From RI-283 sp964487925 (GTDB taxonomy: Bacteria; Pseudomonadota; Gammaproteobacteria; SZUA-140): DNA of 64,000 bases. Location of the stretch: positions 1-64,000 of the forward strand of contig CAZASZ010000001.1 of NCBI GenBank assembly GCA_964487925.1, given 5' to 3'. Under the pieces are notes generated by a model. That model was not told the DNA's origin. It saw nothing but the letters and a program-made list of their open reading frames with translations, and did no database searches. The translations under genes were made by a program, and so were the position numbers. Below are positions 9,317 to 18,295 of this stretch, piece after piece. How positions within the stretch are numbered: the stretch's first letter is position 1; each line of letters opens with the position of its first letter.

Positions 9317-9824
9317 CTATGTCCGTCCTGAGTTCGAGCGAAAGAGGTACCGGACCCTGAAGCTTGATGTGTTCTCCCTGGGTCAGATGAAGCTCCGCAC
9401 CGACGACATCAGCCTGAATCGGCAATTCACGCCCGCTACGATCGATCAACACGGCCAACTTCACCGACGCCGGCCGGCCATAGTCAAAGAGTTCATTGAG
9501 CGCCGCGCGGATGGTCCGACCGGTATGGAGGACGTCATCGACCAGGATAATATCGCGCCCGTCCAGGTCGAATGGCAGATGAGACGGCCGCACCATGGGG
9601 TCAATACCCAGATGCGAGAAGTCGTCCCGGTAAAAGGCGATATCGAGCATGCCCAGCGGTTCACTGAGAGAAAGCCGTTCGTGCAGCCTTTCCGCGACCC
9701 ATGCCCCACCGGTTCGAATCCCGACCATCAATGGCTCCTCAAGACCGTCACCGCGGGTCATATCGGACAGGCTCCTGACCATGCCGTCGAGAAGGTTGTC
9801 AATTTCCGGCAATCGCTTACTCAT
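9309..9824 (-). CDS. pyrR: PyrR bifunctional uracil phosphoribosyltransferase/regulator
   Basis: 171 residues of type I phosphoribosyltransferase fold with the PRPP loop [22 protein letters not shown] (about 93-114) and the flexible-loop region before it. In Gram-positive bacteria PyrR binds pyr mRNA to cause attenuation; in gammaproteobacteria it is often only a uracil phosphoribosyltransferase. I see no obvious anti-terminator/terminator pair upstream, because the gene overlaps ruvX. Its position directly before pyrB suggests at least pathway association. Confidence 0.92.
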   Translation of the reverse strand: MSKRLPEIDNLLDGMVRSLSDMTRGDGLEEPLMVGIRTGGAWVAERLHERLSLSEPLGMLDIAFYRDDFSHLGIDPMVRPSHLPFDLDGRDIILVDDVLHTGRTIRAALNELFDYGRPASVKLAVLIDRSGRELPIQADVVGAELHLTQGEHIKLQGPVPLSLELRTDIDG

Positions 9825-10291
9825 GTACGTCCCCCAGATATTGGTACCGGACCCTCGGTCATGAAAGTATCCAGGATGACCTTGGCGGCGAGGTCATCGA
9901 CGACGACCCTGCCTTGGCGGGACGTCCGGCCGGATCCAAAGGCCATGCCTGTCGCCGCAATGCTGGACAGGCGTTCATCTGCGCCGAAGACAGGCAATCC
10001 GGTGCGTCCCTCTAGCTGACGCGCGAAACGACGGGCGGCAATCGTCATCTCCTGCTCGCCCCCATTCATATCGAATGGAATACCAACGACCAGTGCATCA
10101 GGACTCCAGCGTTCGATCAGGCGTTGAATCGATTCCCAATCGGGTCGGTTGCCGACAGCGCTGAGCGTCTCCAGGGGCGAGGCTTGGCCAATCAACTCCT
10201 GGCACACGGCGACACCAATGCGTTGCCGCCCGAAATCGAAGCCCAGCAATGTACGCCCACCTGAATGAGTGTGCCCCTCGGCGGCACTCAT
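9821..10291 (-). CDS. ruvX: Holliday junction resolvase-like RuvX/YqgF (16S rRNA maturation)
   Basis: 156 residues with the RNase H-like YqgF fold: LLGFDFGRQRIGVAV at the N-terminus (first acidic residue), VVGIPFDMNGGEQEM centrally, and FGADERLSSIAATGMA carrying the next acidic residue. The family is implicated in processing the 5' end of 16S rRNA. The algH-ruvX pairing is conserved in gammaproteobacteria. It overlaps both neighbours by 4 nt, part of a translationally coupled run from algH through pyrC'. Confidence 0.94.
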   Translation of the reverse strand: MSAAEGHTHSGGRTLLGFDFGRQRIGVAVCQELIGQASPLETLSAVGNRPDWESIQRLIERWSPDALVVGIPFDMNGGEQEMTIAARRFARQLEGRTGLPVFGADERLSSIAATGMAFGSGRTSRQGRVVVDDLAAKVILDTFMTEGPVPISGGRT

Positions 10292-10851
10292 GCGTGCCCG
10301 GCCTCACCGGCGATCAAATTCAGATCCACGCCCGCGAAGGCGGCTGCCGCATGCCAGCGGTCCTCGTAAGGCAGATCAAACAAGATCGAAGGATCGACTG
10401 GACCGCTCAACCACGAATTATCCATGATCTCCTGCTCCAGCTGCCCCGCACCCCAACCGGCGTAACCCAACGCAATGAAGATACGCTCCGGCCCCCTGCC
10501 CTCGGCAATGCCTTCAAGAATATCCCGCGAGGAGGCCACGCCTATCTCGTCGCTGGCTCTAAGGGTGGCATCCCAATCGCCGGGTGGCGCATGGATAACA
10601 AAGCCACGACCGCACTGAACAGGCCCCCCAAGATGGACGGGCAGCTCTCCCACTCGAGCATCCGGGCACGTGATGTCCATTTGAGAGAGGATTTCACTCA
10701 TGGTCACCTCAAGTGGCCGGTTCACGACAATCCCCATGGCGCCATCCTCATTGTGCTCGCATATGAGCGCCACGCTTTGGGAAAAATTGGGATCCTTTAG
10801 CGTGGGCATGGCGATCAGGAAGTGATTGCGGAAAGATAGGCGGTGGGTCAT
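10288..10851 (-). CDS. algH: AlgH/YqgE (UPF0301) family protein
   Basis: 187 residues starting at MTHRLSFRNHFLIAMP; upstream in-frame codons offer only a weak non-ATG extension. Diagnostic segments are MPTLKDPNFSQSVALICEHNEDGAMGIVVNRPLEVTMSE and ALGYAGWGAGQLEQEI, NSWL. The protein is cytosolic and its biochemical function is not settled; the Pseudomonas homologue was linked to alginate gene expression. It heads the run algH-ruvX-pyrR-pyrB-pyrC', which begins 120 bp after tonB. Confidence 0.93.
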   Translation of the reverse strand: MTHRLSFRNHFLIAMPTLKDPNFSQSVALICEHNEDGAMGIVVNRPLEVTMSEILSQMDITCPDARVGELPVHLGGPVQCGRGFVIHAPPGDWDATLRASDEIGVASSRDILEGIAEGRGPERIFIALGYAGWGAGQLEQEIMDNSWLSGPVDPSILFDLPYEDRWHAAAAFAGVDLNLIAGEAGHA

Positions 10852-10971
10852 GGCGGTAGTATGCGATACGCAGCTAGACAAGACAATCGACGGACACTGG
10901 GAAGCACCAAGTTACAAGCAGCAATTCGCACCAAGGCACAAACGTGGACGAATCCAAGGTCGCGCGCGGCG

Positions 10972-11853
10972 TTACTCCGCGAGAACGCGGTTGCCGCGGA
11001 GGAAACGCCAGGTACGCACAATGTGCAGGACATCGGTGTCCTTGCGCATAGCATCGGTAAAAGGGGCGAAGGGAGCAGCCAGCCGAACGATACGGATTGC
11101 CGCATCATCTAAGACCTTTTTCCCGGAAGAATGCCGTAGTGTGACCTTGCGAAGACCGCCGTCTGGGTTCAGGGCCACATCCAGGATCAGATCCCCCGTG
11201 ATATTGCGATGCTTGGCCTCTTCGGGATAATTCAGGTTACCGATTTGCTCGATCTTGGCCTGCCAGGCATCGAGGTAGACTGCGTCGCGGAAGGAACGCG
11301 TTCGCGCGGAAAGGTAGCGGTGCCGTTCGCGCTTGGCATAGTCATCCATGCTGCGATTGATCTCGGCGGATAGGCGTGCGATCTCGACGCTCTGCTCGAT
11401 TAATTGCTCGGCCCGAATCGGGGCATCAACGGCCTGCTCGACCTGGGTATCGTTGGGCGCCTTGTCCGGCGAGGGTGCGACCGTAGTCATAACGACATCG
11501 GCCTTGGCCTGACTCCGCTCCGGCGCGGCGCGAGGCTGTCGGGTCTCGGCCTGTTCCGTGCTGGGCGAACGCTCGGGCGTCGACATGGGGCTAGCGGAAC
11601 GTCCCTCGTGCGCATCGTTGCCACCTCCCTCCTGGCTGACCTGGGCCAGCAGCTTGGCCTCATCGACCTCGGCGGGCTCCTGAGGATGGACCAAGGTGAT
11701 CTCGAGTGGCGGAGCGGCAGTTTGATCGGCCTCCGGATCAGGACGAAAGGTCAGACCGAGGATAATCAGGGCATGGATCGTGACCGCGAGAAAGAGGGTC
11801 AGTCCCAGGCGATCAAAGGCGGTAATTTCGGGGGCTAGGGTCTTGGCAGTCAT
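10972..11853 (-). CDS. tonB: TonB-family energy transducer
   Basis: 293 residues: one N-terminal membrane anchor (about 14-36, FDRLGLTLFLAVTIHALIILGL), a long Pro/Ala/Glu-rich and charged periplasmic linker (about 45-190), and a TonB C-terminal domain (about 205-285) with LNYPEEAKHRNITGDLILDVALNPDGGL and the terminal VRTWRFLRG strand. It is one of the atypical TonBs found between gsh and algH genes in this class and probably couples proton-motive force to outer-membrane receptors. exbB/exbD are not nearby. It overlaps the Gx gene by 4 nt. Confidence 0.9.
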   Translation of the reverse strand: MTAKTLAPEITAFDRLGLTLFLAVTIHALIILGLTFRPDPEADQTAAPPLEITLVHPQEPAEVDEAKLLAQVSQEGGGNDAHEGRSASPMSTPERSPSTEQAETRQPRAAPERSQAKADVVMTTVAPSPDKAPNDTQVEQAVDAPIRAEQLIEQSVEIARLSAEINRSMDDYAKRERHRYLSARTRSFRDAVYLDAWQAKIEQIGNLNYPEEAKHRNITGDLILDVALNPDGGLRKVTLRHSSGKKVLDDAAIRIVRLAAPFAPFTDAMRKDTDVLHIVRTWRFLRGNRVLAE

Positions 11854-12449
11854 GGCGAAGGCGCAGAGATAGGCTCGCTTGAGTTTGCCATCCGATTACG
11901 CAGGCTGGCAAGCAATAAGGTAGTGACAATACCGCTCACGAGACCGAACACGGCCGCGAGCGTCATCAGCACCGGCAGCAGCGTCAACATCCCCGGATGC
12001 GGAATGAAGAACAGATAGGCCGCATAAAACTGTCCGACCATGTGCCCAAGGGCCGACAACAGGCAGATCCCAAGCGCTGACAGCCCGAGACTGGAATCCG
12101 AATCAGCGCCTCGCAACAGACGGATTAGCCCCAACATGGCCATGCTGAAACCAGCGCCCGTCAAACTCAGCACAAAACCGGGTGTCAAGAAGCTACCGAT
12201 TACAAGGCTCCCGACGAGGACCCTGAGTAGGGATACCCAAAGCGCCATACCCCACCCAAACTCAATGAACACAGCCACCGTGATCACGTTGGCAAGCCCC
12301 GGCTTGACGCCTGGCATGGGGCTTGGGATCGCCGCCTCAGCGACATGGATGACGATAGCCAGGGCCGCCAGCCAGGCGACGCGATGGTCCTCCCTGGTCG
12401 TCATGACCACGACGGGGGCCGTTGCTTCACGCGACTCGAGATTGGTCAT
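11850..12449 (-). CDS. Gx transporter-family membrane protein (heptaprenyl diphosphate synthase component I-like)
   Basis: 199 residues with five to six predicted membrane segments and the S-component-like motif AAIPSPMPGVKPGLANVITVAVFIEFGWGMALWVSLLRVLVGSL. These proteins are annotated as Gx transporter or heptaprenyl diphosphate synthase component I and resemble ECF-type substrate-binding components. In many bacteria they sit beside NusG-domain-II and ApbE genes as part of flavin-based extracytosolic electron-transfer loci, as here. The start overlaps nothing upstream; 150 bp separate it from the NusG_II gene. A role in flavin or quinone-precursor supply is inference only. Confidence 0.82.
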   Translation of the reverse strand: MTNLESREATAPVVVMTTREDHRVAWLAALAIVIHVAEAAIPSPMPGVKPGLANVITVAVFIEFGWGMALWVSLLRVLVGSLVIGSFLTPGFVLSLTGAGFSMAMLGLIRLLRGADSDSSLGLSALGICLLSALGHMVGQFYAAYLFFIPHPGMLTLLPVLMTLAAVFGLVSGIVTTLLLASLRNRMANSSEPISAPSP

Positions 12450-12564
12450 TACCTAAGGGGGCTCCTATTCATTTCGGGCGCTGAACAGCAAGTTACAAAG
12501 TGCGCGTTAACCTGACACGGGTTTGGCCCATGAAATTGTTCCAAGGCTCAACAAGAAGCTGTCT

Positions 12565-12608
12565 CGAAACCCTAGACTCTAAAAATCGAAACCTTGGATT
12601 CTAATAAT
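12565..12608. repeat. Two tandem 22-bp imperfect direct repeats
   Basis: The units at 12565-12586 and 12587-12608 both begin CGAAACC and end TCTAAWAAT, matching at 18 of 22 positions. The second copy covers the stop codon and last two codons of the NusG_II gene. They may be a local duplication or an operator for the downstream Gx-tonB genes; nothing in the sequence decides. Confidence 0.6.
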
Positions 12609-13011
12609 TGATGCTATCAAAATGCCGGTTCCGCCCCAGCACAGTGATCGAAACCCGGTTGGGTAGGCAGGCAGCGAAACTTCCGGCCGTGTGCAGCCAT
12701 CCGGCGTGGATACATTGCTTGCCATTACAAGGGGATTCTATGAAGCGGATCTGTCCCTGCCTGACCTCAATGACGGAGTCGCCGAGCGGGCCATGAACCG
12801 TCAAGGTACTGTCTTCACTCAGCGACACGATGTGTACATCGTTATCGGCCGATACGATCCGCGCCCGTTCCCCCTCGCCGCCGATACCCGACCAGTAGTG
12901 CGTATAGAGCGCTAGCAGTAAGCCTATAGTCAGTACGGCAACGATAACATCACCCACCGTCGGCCTGAGCGCACCCGCGATCGACCTCAGGGTGACCGCA
13001 GGCTCTGTCAT
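12601..13011 (-). CDS. NusG domain II-containing membrane-anchored protein
   Basis: 136 residues: a single N-terminal membrane segment (about 18-38, VGDVIVAVLTIGLLLALYTH) and an extracytosolic NusG_II domain. The diagnostic stretch is IRFIESPCNGKQCIHAGWLHTAGSFAACLPNRVSI, with cysteines in the PCxxKxC...CLPNR pattern. NusG_II proteins recur beside ApbE and Gx transporter genes in loci for flavinylated extracytosolic redox proteins; their exact role is unknown. The gene overlaps apbE by 4 nt. Confidence 0.88.
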   Translation of the reverse strand: MTEPAVTLRSIAGALRPTVGDVIVAVLTIGLLLALYTHYWSGIGGEGERARIVSADNDVHIVSLSEDSTLTVHGPLGDSVIEVRQGQIRFIESPCNGKQCIHAGWLHTAGSFAACLPNRVSITVLGRNRHFDSINY

Positions 13012-14051
13012 GGCGAAACGATCTTTACCGGTGGCTGAGGATCGACCTCGAAATGGGTCCGTGTGGCCATGGCCGGTGTCATATAGACCTGCCCCTGGTC
13101 GTCGATCAGCATGGCCTGGTCAATACCCATCGCCGTGGCGGTCTTTAGCCAGGCCTTGGGGCCAGCCACGAACAAGGCTGTGGCGGCCGCATCGGCGACG
13201 ATGGCCTCCTTGCTCAAAATAGTTACCGAGCTGCTCCCCGTGGCGGGATACCCGCTTCTGGGGTCGATGATGTGATGATACCGCAGCCCCTGATATTCGA
13301 AATAGCGCTCATAATCACCCGATGTGAAGACGCTCTCGTCTCCCGACACCTCCACCGAGGCAATGACCCCAGGCCCCCTCGGGTCGCGTATCCCGATCCG
13401 CCAGGACCGTCCGCCATGACGGCCGATGACCCGCAGGTCTCCCCCCGCGTTGACGATCGCGTTTTCAATGTGATGCTCGCGCAGAATCCGGATGGCCTCA
13501 TCGACGGCATAGCCCTTGGCGAAGCCGCCAAAGTCGAGCTGAACCGTAGGGTTGTCACTGCTCAGACGACCATCGCTGACATGCAGGTTTGTCATACTCG
13601 GCGCGGCTGCCAAGAGGGCCCGTATCCCAGCATCCTCCGGCGGAGGTCCATGTGGTCCATCGTCGCTGTGGAAACCCCAAAGACCGATCAGTGAACCGAT
13701 CGAGGGATTAAACAAGCCACCGCTCTGCCGCGACAGCTCGGCACCACGCTGAATCAACATCGCTGTCTCGGCACTGATTGGTGCATCATCGCCCACAGCG
13801 ATGGCCTGGTTGGCACGGGTCAATGGGCCGGGCTGCCAGGCATGCAGGTCGCGATGCATTTGCATGAGGCGCTGCTCGACAGCCGAGGTCGCGGCAGCGG
13901 CCGAATCCTCGTCCCCACCCCAGATCGTGACATTGACCAGAGTGCCGAACACGAGCAATTGGGTATCGTGAACCTGCGACTCGCGTTGCCCGCAGGCCGA
14001 GACCAGCAACAATAGCACCAGGGCTTGGGTCAGCAGCAACCCGCGACGCAT
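13008..14051 (-). CDS. apbE: FAD:protein FMN transferase ApbE (lipoprotein)
   Basis: 347 residues with a lipobox (LLVSAC, Cys at about 20), so it is periplasmic and membrane-tethered. ApbE hallmarks include FGTLVNVTIWGG, LDFGGFAKGYAVDEAI, NAGGDLRVIG, HHIIDPRSGYPATG and IVADAAATALFVAG. It attaches FMN covalently to Thr/Ser of FMN_bind or NqrB/C- and RnfD/G-type proteins using FAD. No FMN_bind target is encoded in the window, so the substrate lies elsewhere. It is located two bases after gshB and overlaps the NusG_II gene, an insertion of a flavin module into a gsh/tonB block. Confidence 0.95.
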   Translation of the reverse strand: MRRGLLLTQALVLLLLVSACGQRESQVHDTQLLVFGTLVNVTIWGGDEDSAAAATSAVEQRLMQMHRDLHAWQPGPLTRANQAIAVGDDAPISAETAMLIQRGAELSRQSGGLFNPSIGSLIGLWGFHSDDGPHGPPPEDAGIRALLAAAPSMTNLHVSDGRLSSDNPTVQLDFGGFAKGYAVDEAIRILREHHIENAIVNAGGDLRVIGRHGGRSWRIGIRDPRGPGVIASVEVSGDESVFTSGDYERYFEYQGLRYHHIIDPRSGYPATGSSSVTILSKEAIVADAAATALFVAGPKAWLKTATAMGIDQAMLIDDQGQVYMTPAMATRTHFEVDPQPPVKIVSP

Positions 14052-14053
14052 GG

Positions 14054-15016
14054 TCAGCTCTGGCTCTGTAGACGTGTCTCAATCCTGTCGAACAGCCCCG
14101 CGCAAATATTTAGCCCGCATTGTTTGTCGATCTCGCGAACGCAGGTTGGGCTTGTCACATTAATCTCGGTCAAGAAGTCACCGATGACATCAAGCCCGAC
14201 GAACATCAGCCCCAGTTCACGCAGGCGGGGACCAACCTGATCACAGATCCAACGGTCCCGTTCTGTCAGCGGCTGGGCAACCCCGCGCCCACCGGCGGCC
14301 AGATTAGCCCGAGTCTCCCCTGCATCCGGCAGGCGCGCCAGCGCATAGGGAACGGGTTCACCGTCGATCAACAGGATTCGCTTGTCGCCGGAGGTGATCT
14401 CAGGGATATAGGTCTGCACCATCGTATAGCGACTGCCGTAATCGGTCATGGTCTCCATGATGACCCCGATATTCGGATCGCCGCTACGTATACGAAAGAC
14501 AGATGCGCCACCCATCGCGGATAGCGGCTTGATAATGATGTCGCCCTGCTCCTCAAGAAACTGTCGGATCCGTTTGTCGTCGCGCGTCACGAGCGTCGGG
14601 ACACAACATTGCGGAAACCACGCCGTCGCGAGCTTTTCATTATAGTCGCGCAATGCCTGAGGACGATTAACCACCAATACCCCTGCCGCCTGGGCCAGCT
14701 CCAGGAGATGGGTCGTATAGACGTATTCGATATCAAAGGGCGGGTCCTTGCGCATCAGTATGGCATCAAACCCCGCCAGGTCGCGGTCCTCGGTCCCGCG
14801 GGCAAACCACCAGTCGGTCGCTGAATCCTCAACCCGAATTTCGGTCATTTGGGCGCGCGCTGAGCCATCGCGCAGATAGAGGTCGCGCTGCTGCATATAG
14901 GCAATCCGCCAACCGCGGCTCTGGGCCTCAAGCATCATGGCCAGCGTCGTATCCTTGACCGGCTTGATGGCCTCGACCGGATCCATGACAACCCCCAACC
15001 ACCTTGGCGTCGTCAT
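14054..15016 (-). CDS. gshB: Glutathione synthetase
   Basis: 320 residues of ATP-grasp fold with family segments MDPVEAIKPVKDTTLAMMLEAQ at the N-terminus, ILMRKDPPFDIEYVYTTHLLE, GDIIIKPLSAMGGASVFRI and DVIGDFLTEINVTSPT near the C-terminus. It joins gamma-glutamylcysteine and glycine. It overlaps gshA by 4 nt, so both glutathione steps are co-translated. Length matches E. coli GshB. Confidence 0.97.
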   Translation of the reverse strand: MTTPRWLGVVMDPVEAIKPVKDTTLAMMLEAQSRGWRIAYMQQRDLYLRDGSARAQMTEIRVEDSATDWWFARGTEDRDLAGFDAILMRKDPPFDIEYVYTTHLLELAQAAGVLVVNRPQALRDYNEKLATAWFPQCCVPTLVTRDDKRIRQFLEEQGDIIIKPLSAMGGASVFRIRSGDPNIGVIMETMTDYGSRYTMVQTYIPEITSGDKRILLIDGEPVPYALARLPDAGETRANLAAGGRGVAQPLTERDRWICDQVGPRLRELGLMFVGLDVIGDFLTEINVTSPTCVREIDKQCGLNICAGLFDRIETRLQSQS

Positions 15017-16308
15017 GCCACTGACTCCAGTTCACGGGCCGCCGCCATCAGGGCGAGGCGGGCGATCACGCCATAGGCGTAAAAGCGGTTAGGCTGCGCG
15101 TCCGGTGCCAGATGCCGCTCCGGTAAGGTGAGGTGATTGGCAAAGGCCAGGGGCTCGAAATGCATGCCCGGCGCATTCAGATTCTCGTTGCTACCGCGCC
15201 GCGTATGCACGCGGTAAAAACCGCCAACGACATGCTGATCGATCATATAGACCACGGGTTCAGTCACGGCGTGGGCCTGCCCCCAGGTCTCAAAGGTATA
15301 GACCCCTTCCTGCAACAACACCTGGCTTGTCGCCGCGCCACCCTTACTGGCGGCCATTCGGGTGCGCTGCTTGCGGTTGAGCTGGGTGACCTCTTCTACG
15401 CTGTGCACAGTCATGACCCCCATGCCGTAGGTCCCGGCATCTGCCTTGATCACGACAAAGGGGTCCTTATCAAGGCCGTATTCGTCGTATTTACGCTGTA
15501 TTGAGCCAAGCAGACTTTCGACATTTTTCGCCAGACAGTCCTCGCCCTCACGCTTCATGAAGTTGATCTCGCCGCACTGGAGATTCAAAGGACTGATGAG
15601 CCAAGGATCGAGTTCGGTCATGCCCGAAAATTCCTCGGCCACAAGGCGATAGTGTTCGAAGTGGCTGGACTTAAGTCGATGATTCCAGCCCACAGCCAGG
15701 GGTGGAATGATGGACTGCTCGACCCCTTCCAGGATCGGTGGCACACCATCGGAGAGGTCGTTATTGAGCAGGACCATACAGGGATCGAAATCCGCGAGCC
15801 CAATCCGGTCACCCGAGCGCACGATCGGTTCGAGGCGAATCTGACGCCCTGATGGCAGGTCGATGACCTGCACCGTATCGACCTCCTCGTCCATCCATCC
15901 GATGCGCGCGATGAAGCCCGATTTGACGATAATGTCGTGCAGAACGGCCAGACTCTCTAGATAGAAGGTATTGCGGGTGTGTCGTTCGGGTACGATCAAA
16001 ACACCGTTGGCATCAGGACAGATGTGTTCCATAGCACCTTGAACCGCCTGAATGCACAGAGGCATAAAGGCCTGATTCAGGTTGTTGAAACCTGCTGGAA
16101 ACAGGTTGGTATCAACCGGTGCAAGCTTAAACCCCGAATTTCGGAGATCAACCGATGCGTAGAATGGCGCCGGCGTCCGTTTCCACTGACAGCGAAACCA
16201 AGCCTCAATTTCACTTTGGTGGTCCAGGAGGTGTTTCTCGATCTGTTCCAAAGGGCCATTCAAGGCCGTGGTTAGGTGAGGCACGGGCGACGGGTATTGG
16301 ATGGTCAT
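15013..16308 (-). CDS. gshA: Glutamate-cysteine ligase (proteobacterial non-E. coli type)
   Basis: 431 residues from the ATG at 16308, chosen because GGAG precedes it at good distance; a longer in-frame extension to 16452 lacks family similarity by eye. The sequence (FKLAPVDTNLFPAGFNNL, FVVIKADAGTYGMGVMTV, LLQEGVYTFETWGQAHAVTEPVVYMID) fits the GshA type found in Xanthomonas-, Thiobacillus- and Chromatiales-like bacteria rather than the E. coli class. It makes gamma-glutamylcysteine. First gene of the leftward gshA-gshB-apbE block and divergent from rph. Confidence 0.92.
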   Translation of the reverse strand: MTIQYPSPVPHLTTALNGPLEQIEKHLLDHQSEIEAWFRCQWKRTPAPFYASVDLRNSGFKLAPVDTNLFPAGFNNLNQAFMPLCIQAVQGAMEHICPDANGVLIVPERHTRNTFYLESLAVLHDIIVKSGFIARIGWMDEEVDTVQVIDLPSGRQIRLEPIVRSGDRIGLADFDPCMVLLNNDLSDGVPPILEGVEQSIIPPLAVGWNHRLKSSHFEHYRLVAEEFSGMTELDPWLISPLNLQCGEINFMKREGEDCLAKNVESLLGSIQRKYDEYGLDKDPFVVIKADAGTYGMGVMTVHSVEEVTQLNRKQRTRMAASKGGAATSQVLLQEGVYTFETWGQAHAVTEPVVYMIDQHVVGGFYRVHTRRGSNENLNAPGMHFEPLAFANHLTLPERHLAPDAQPNRFYAYGVIARLALMAAARELESVA

Positions 16309-16354
16309 GGGGCTCCGAAGGTGAATCGTTTTCTTGACGGGCAGGCGGTTCAAT

Positions 16355-16384
16355 ATACTACATATGCGTACTAGGAGGTGACAA
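16355..16384 (-). promoter_or_regulatory. Candidate sigma-70 promoter for gshA
   Basis: On the reverse strand TTGTCA (16384-16379) and TAGTAT (16360-16355) are separated by 18 bp, about 45 bp upstream of the gshA start in the 160-bp divergent gshA/rph gap. The -35 matches 5 of 6 consensus bases and the -10 matches 4 of 6. Read by eye only. Confidence 0.4.
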
Positions 16385-16468
16385 GCGCGCCTAAAATCAC
16401 CGATAATGCGCGTCACATCGGGTCTCCATCCCCTGCCACGCATCACTTTCATAAAATGAGGTCACATC

Positions 16469-17185
16469 ATGCGCCCAAGCGGCCGCGCCCTTGACGAACT
16501 ACGTTCGATAGAAATCACTCGCCACTACACCAAGCATGCCGAAGGCTCGGTCCTTATCGCCTGCGGAGACACCCGCGTGCTCTGCACGGCAAGTGTAGAG
16601 AGCCGCGTCCCCCAGTTCCTCAAAGGAACCGGCAAGGGCTGGATCACTGCGGAGTACGGCATGCTCCCCCGCTCCACCGGCAGCCGTATGCCGCGCGAGG
16701 CCTCGCGCGGTCGGCAAGGTGGGCGCACACTGGAAATTCAACGCCTGATCGGACGCGCCCTGCGCGCCACTGTCAATCTTGAAGGCCTGGGCGAGAATTC
16801 CATCACGATCGACTGTGACGTATTGCAGGCCGATGGCGGCACCCGGACTGCGGCAATCACGGGTAGTTTCGTGGCACTCTATGACGCCCTCTCTGTCATG
16901 AAAAAACGGCGCCAGATCAGCGGCCATCCCATTCACGGCCATGTCGCGGCCGTCTCGGTCGGTATCTATCGGGGAAGTCCGGTACTTGATCTCGACTACG
17001 CCGAAGACTCTGAGGCGGAGACCGACATGAACGTGGTCATGAACGAGGCCGGCGCCTATATCGAGGTCCAGGGAACTGCAGAGGGCCACGCCTTCCGCAG
17101 CGACGAGCTGCAGTCGATGCTGGGCCTGGCCGATCATGGCATTCGTCAACTCATCGACCTCCAACGCGAGGCGCTCGGTGCCTAA
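16469..17185 (+). CDS. rph: Ribonuclease PH
   Basis: 238 residues with the RNase PH signature: [79 protein letters not shown], and [21 protein letters not shown]. It is a phosphate-dependent 3' exonuclease trimming tRNA precursors. Full length, unlike the frameshifted E. coli K-12 gene. Its stop overlaps the GTG start of rdgB by 8 nt. Confidence 0.96.
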   Translation: MRPSGRALDELRSIEITRHYTKHAEGSVLIACGDTRVLCTASVESRVPQFLKGTGKGWITAEYGMLPRSTGSRMPREASRGRQGGRTLEIQRLIGRALRATVNLEGLGENSITIDCDVLQADGGTRTAAITGSFVALYDALSVMKKRRQISGHPIHGHVAAVSVGIYRGSPVLDLDYAEDSEAETDMNVVMNEAGAYIEVQGTAEGHAFRSDELQSMLGLADHGIRQLIDLQREALGA

Positions 17186-17813
17186 AACTTCCGCATCAAC
17201 AGCGCGACACATTGTTCTCGCAACGGGCAATCTCGGCAAGGTCACTGAGATCCAGGCTATTGTCGGTGATCAAGGCATCCATTTACATCCCCAGACCGAG
17301 TTCGGGGTTGAACCCGTCGACGAGACGGGGCTGACCTTTGTCGAAAACGCGCTGCTCAAGGCCCGCCACGCAGCGCGTCAAAGTGGCCTACCGGCGATTG
17401 CCGATGACTCAGGTCTGTGCGTGGATGCGCTCAACGGTGCGCCGGGCATCTACTCGTCCCGCTATGCCGGGACGGACGCAGACGATAAAGCAAATCTTCA
17501 TCGTCTGCTCGATGCCATGAAGGACTTGCCGGATCATGAGCGCGGCGCGCGATTCGTCTGCGCGATGATCTATCTGGCCCATGCCGATGACCCGACCCCC
17601 TTGATTGTCCTCGGGCAGTGGCCGGGGTGGATCACGCGGACACCGAGCGGTAGCAACGGCTTCGGCTACGACCCGATCTTCGAGCTACAAGACCGCAGAT
17701 GTACATCTGCGGAACTCGCGCCGATGGAGAAGAACCGGCTCAGTCATCGCGGCCAAGCCCTGGTCGGTCTGCTTGAGGCGATAAAATCAGATGCCCCGTT
17801 TGGCAAGGCATAG
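17178..17813 (+). CDS. rdgB: dITP/XTP pyrophosphatase RdgB (Ham1 family)
   Basis: 211 residues from GTG at 17178, favoured over an upstream in-frame start because GAGG lies 6 bp before it and it gives [21 protein letters not shown], the standard Ham1 N-terminus. Other signatures are [24 protein letters not shown] and [13 protein letters not shown], then SHRGQAL. It hydrolyses non-canonical purine triphosphates to keep them out of DNA. The rph-rdgB-hemW order is widely conserved; here a small secreted-protein gene intervenes before hemW. Confidence 0.95.
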   Translation: MPKTSASTARHIVLATGNLGKVTEIQAIVGDQGIHLHPQTEFGVEPVDETGLTFVENALLKARHAARQSGLPAIADDSGLCVDALNGAPGIYSSRYAGTDADDKANLHRLLDAMKDLPDHERGARFVCAMIYLAHADDPTPLIVLGQWPGWITRTPSGSNGFGYDPIFELQDRRCTSAELAPMEKNRLSHRGQALVGLLEAIKSDAPFGKA

Positions 17814-17912
17814 CAATTTAGGCTAATGTAGCCCTTCGGCTGCACCTTTCCGGTCGTCGAGCTAGATGCCGGGTGGATTGCTGCAATCTGTTCCCTCAGG
17901 AGGATCTCTCTC

Positions 17913-18200
17913 ATGCGTCGCATTCTCTTCGTCACCACCATCTTCTTCGCCATGTTTGCCCTGACCGGTCCGGTGTTCGCCTGCGAGGCAGCCGGCGCCA
18001 ATACACATGTCGGCAATATCGTATCCATCGACCCCACGACCCGCACTCTGACCATCATGGATATGGCGACTCAGGCCCCTATCCAATTTGCCCTCAATGA
18101 TGCCCTGTTGATCAAGGCCAACGGCCTCAGTGGTCACGTTGTCGTGCGCTATAGCGGAAAGGAACAGGATAAGCTCATCGCCACTCAAATCCTGCAGTAG
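17913..18200 (+). CDS. Small secreted protein, function unknown
   Basis: 95 residues preceded by AGGAGG. A clear Sec signal peptide (MRRILFVTTIFFAMFALTGPVFA) leaves a mature protein of about 72 residues with beta-rich pattern: VGNIVSIDPTTRTLTIMDMATQAPIQFALND and GHVVVRYSGKEQDKLIATQI. The layout resembles small OB-like or DUF5666-like periplasmic domains, but I cannot assign a family. It is inserted between rdgB and hemW. A single cysteine sits at the predicted mature start (ACEAAGAN), though the context is not a good lipobox. Confidence 0.78.
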   Translation: MRRILFVTTIFFAMFALTGPVFACEAAGANTHVGNIVSIDPTTRTLTIMDMATQAPIQFALNDALLIKANGLSGHVVVRYSGKEQDKLIATQILQ

Positions 18201-18295
18201 CCTTGGCAGCGTCTGGGCCCACGTCGGGGTCGGACAGGACCGAGCGGCCACTTTACTTTCATGCCAAGCCGGGCCGGCGCACGGCGACTGGCGAG

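Noticed and set aside
8408..9331. Long open frame (307 codons) on the plus strand opposite pyrB
   Set aside because: It is antisense to a clear pyrB, has no ribosome site or recognisable domain, and its composition is that of a shadow frame in GC-rich DNA. The same applies to frames opposite pyrR (9279-10019), the ABC ATPase (29420-30175) and rph (16499-17245).
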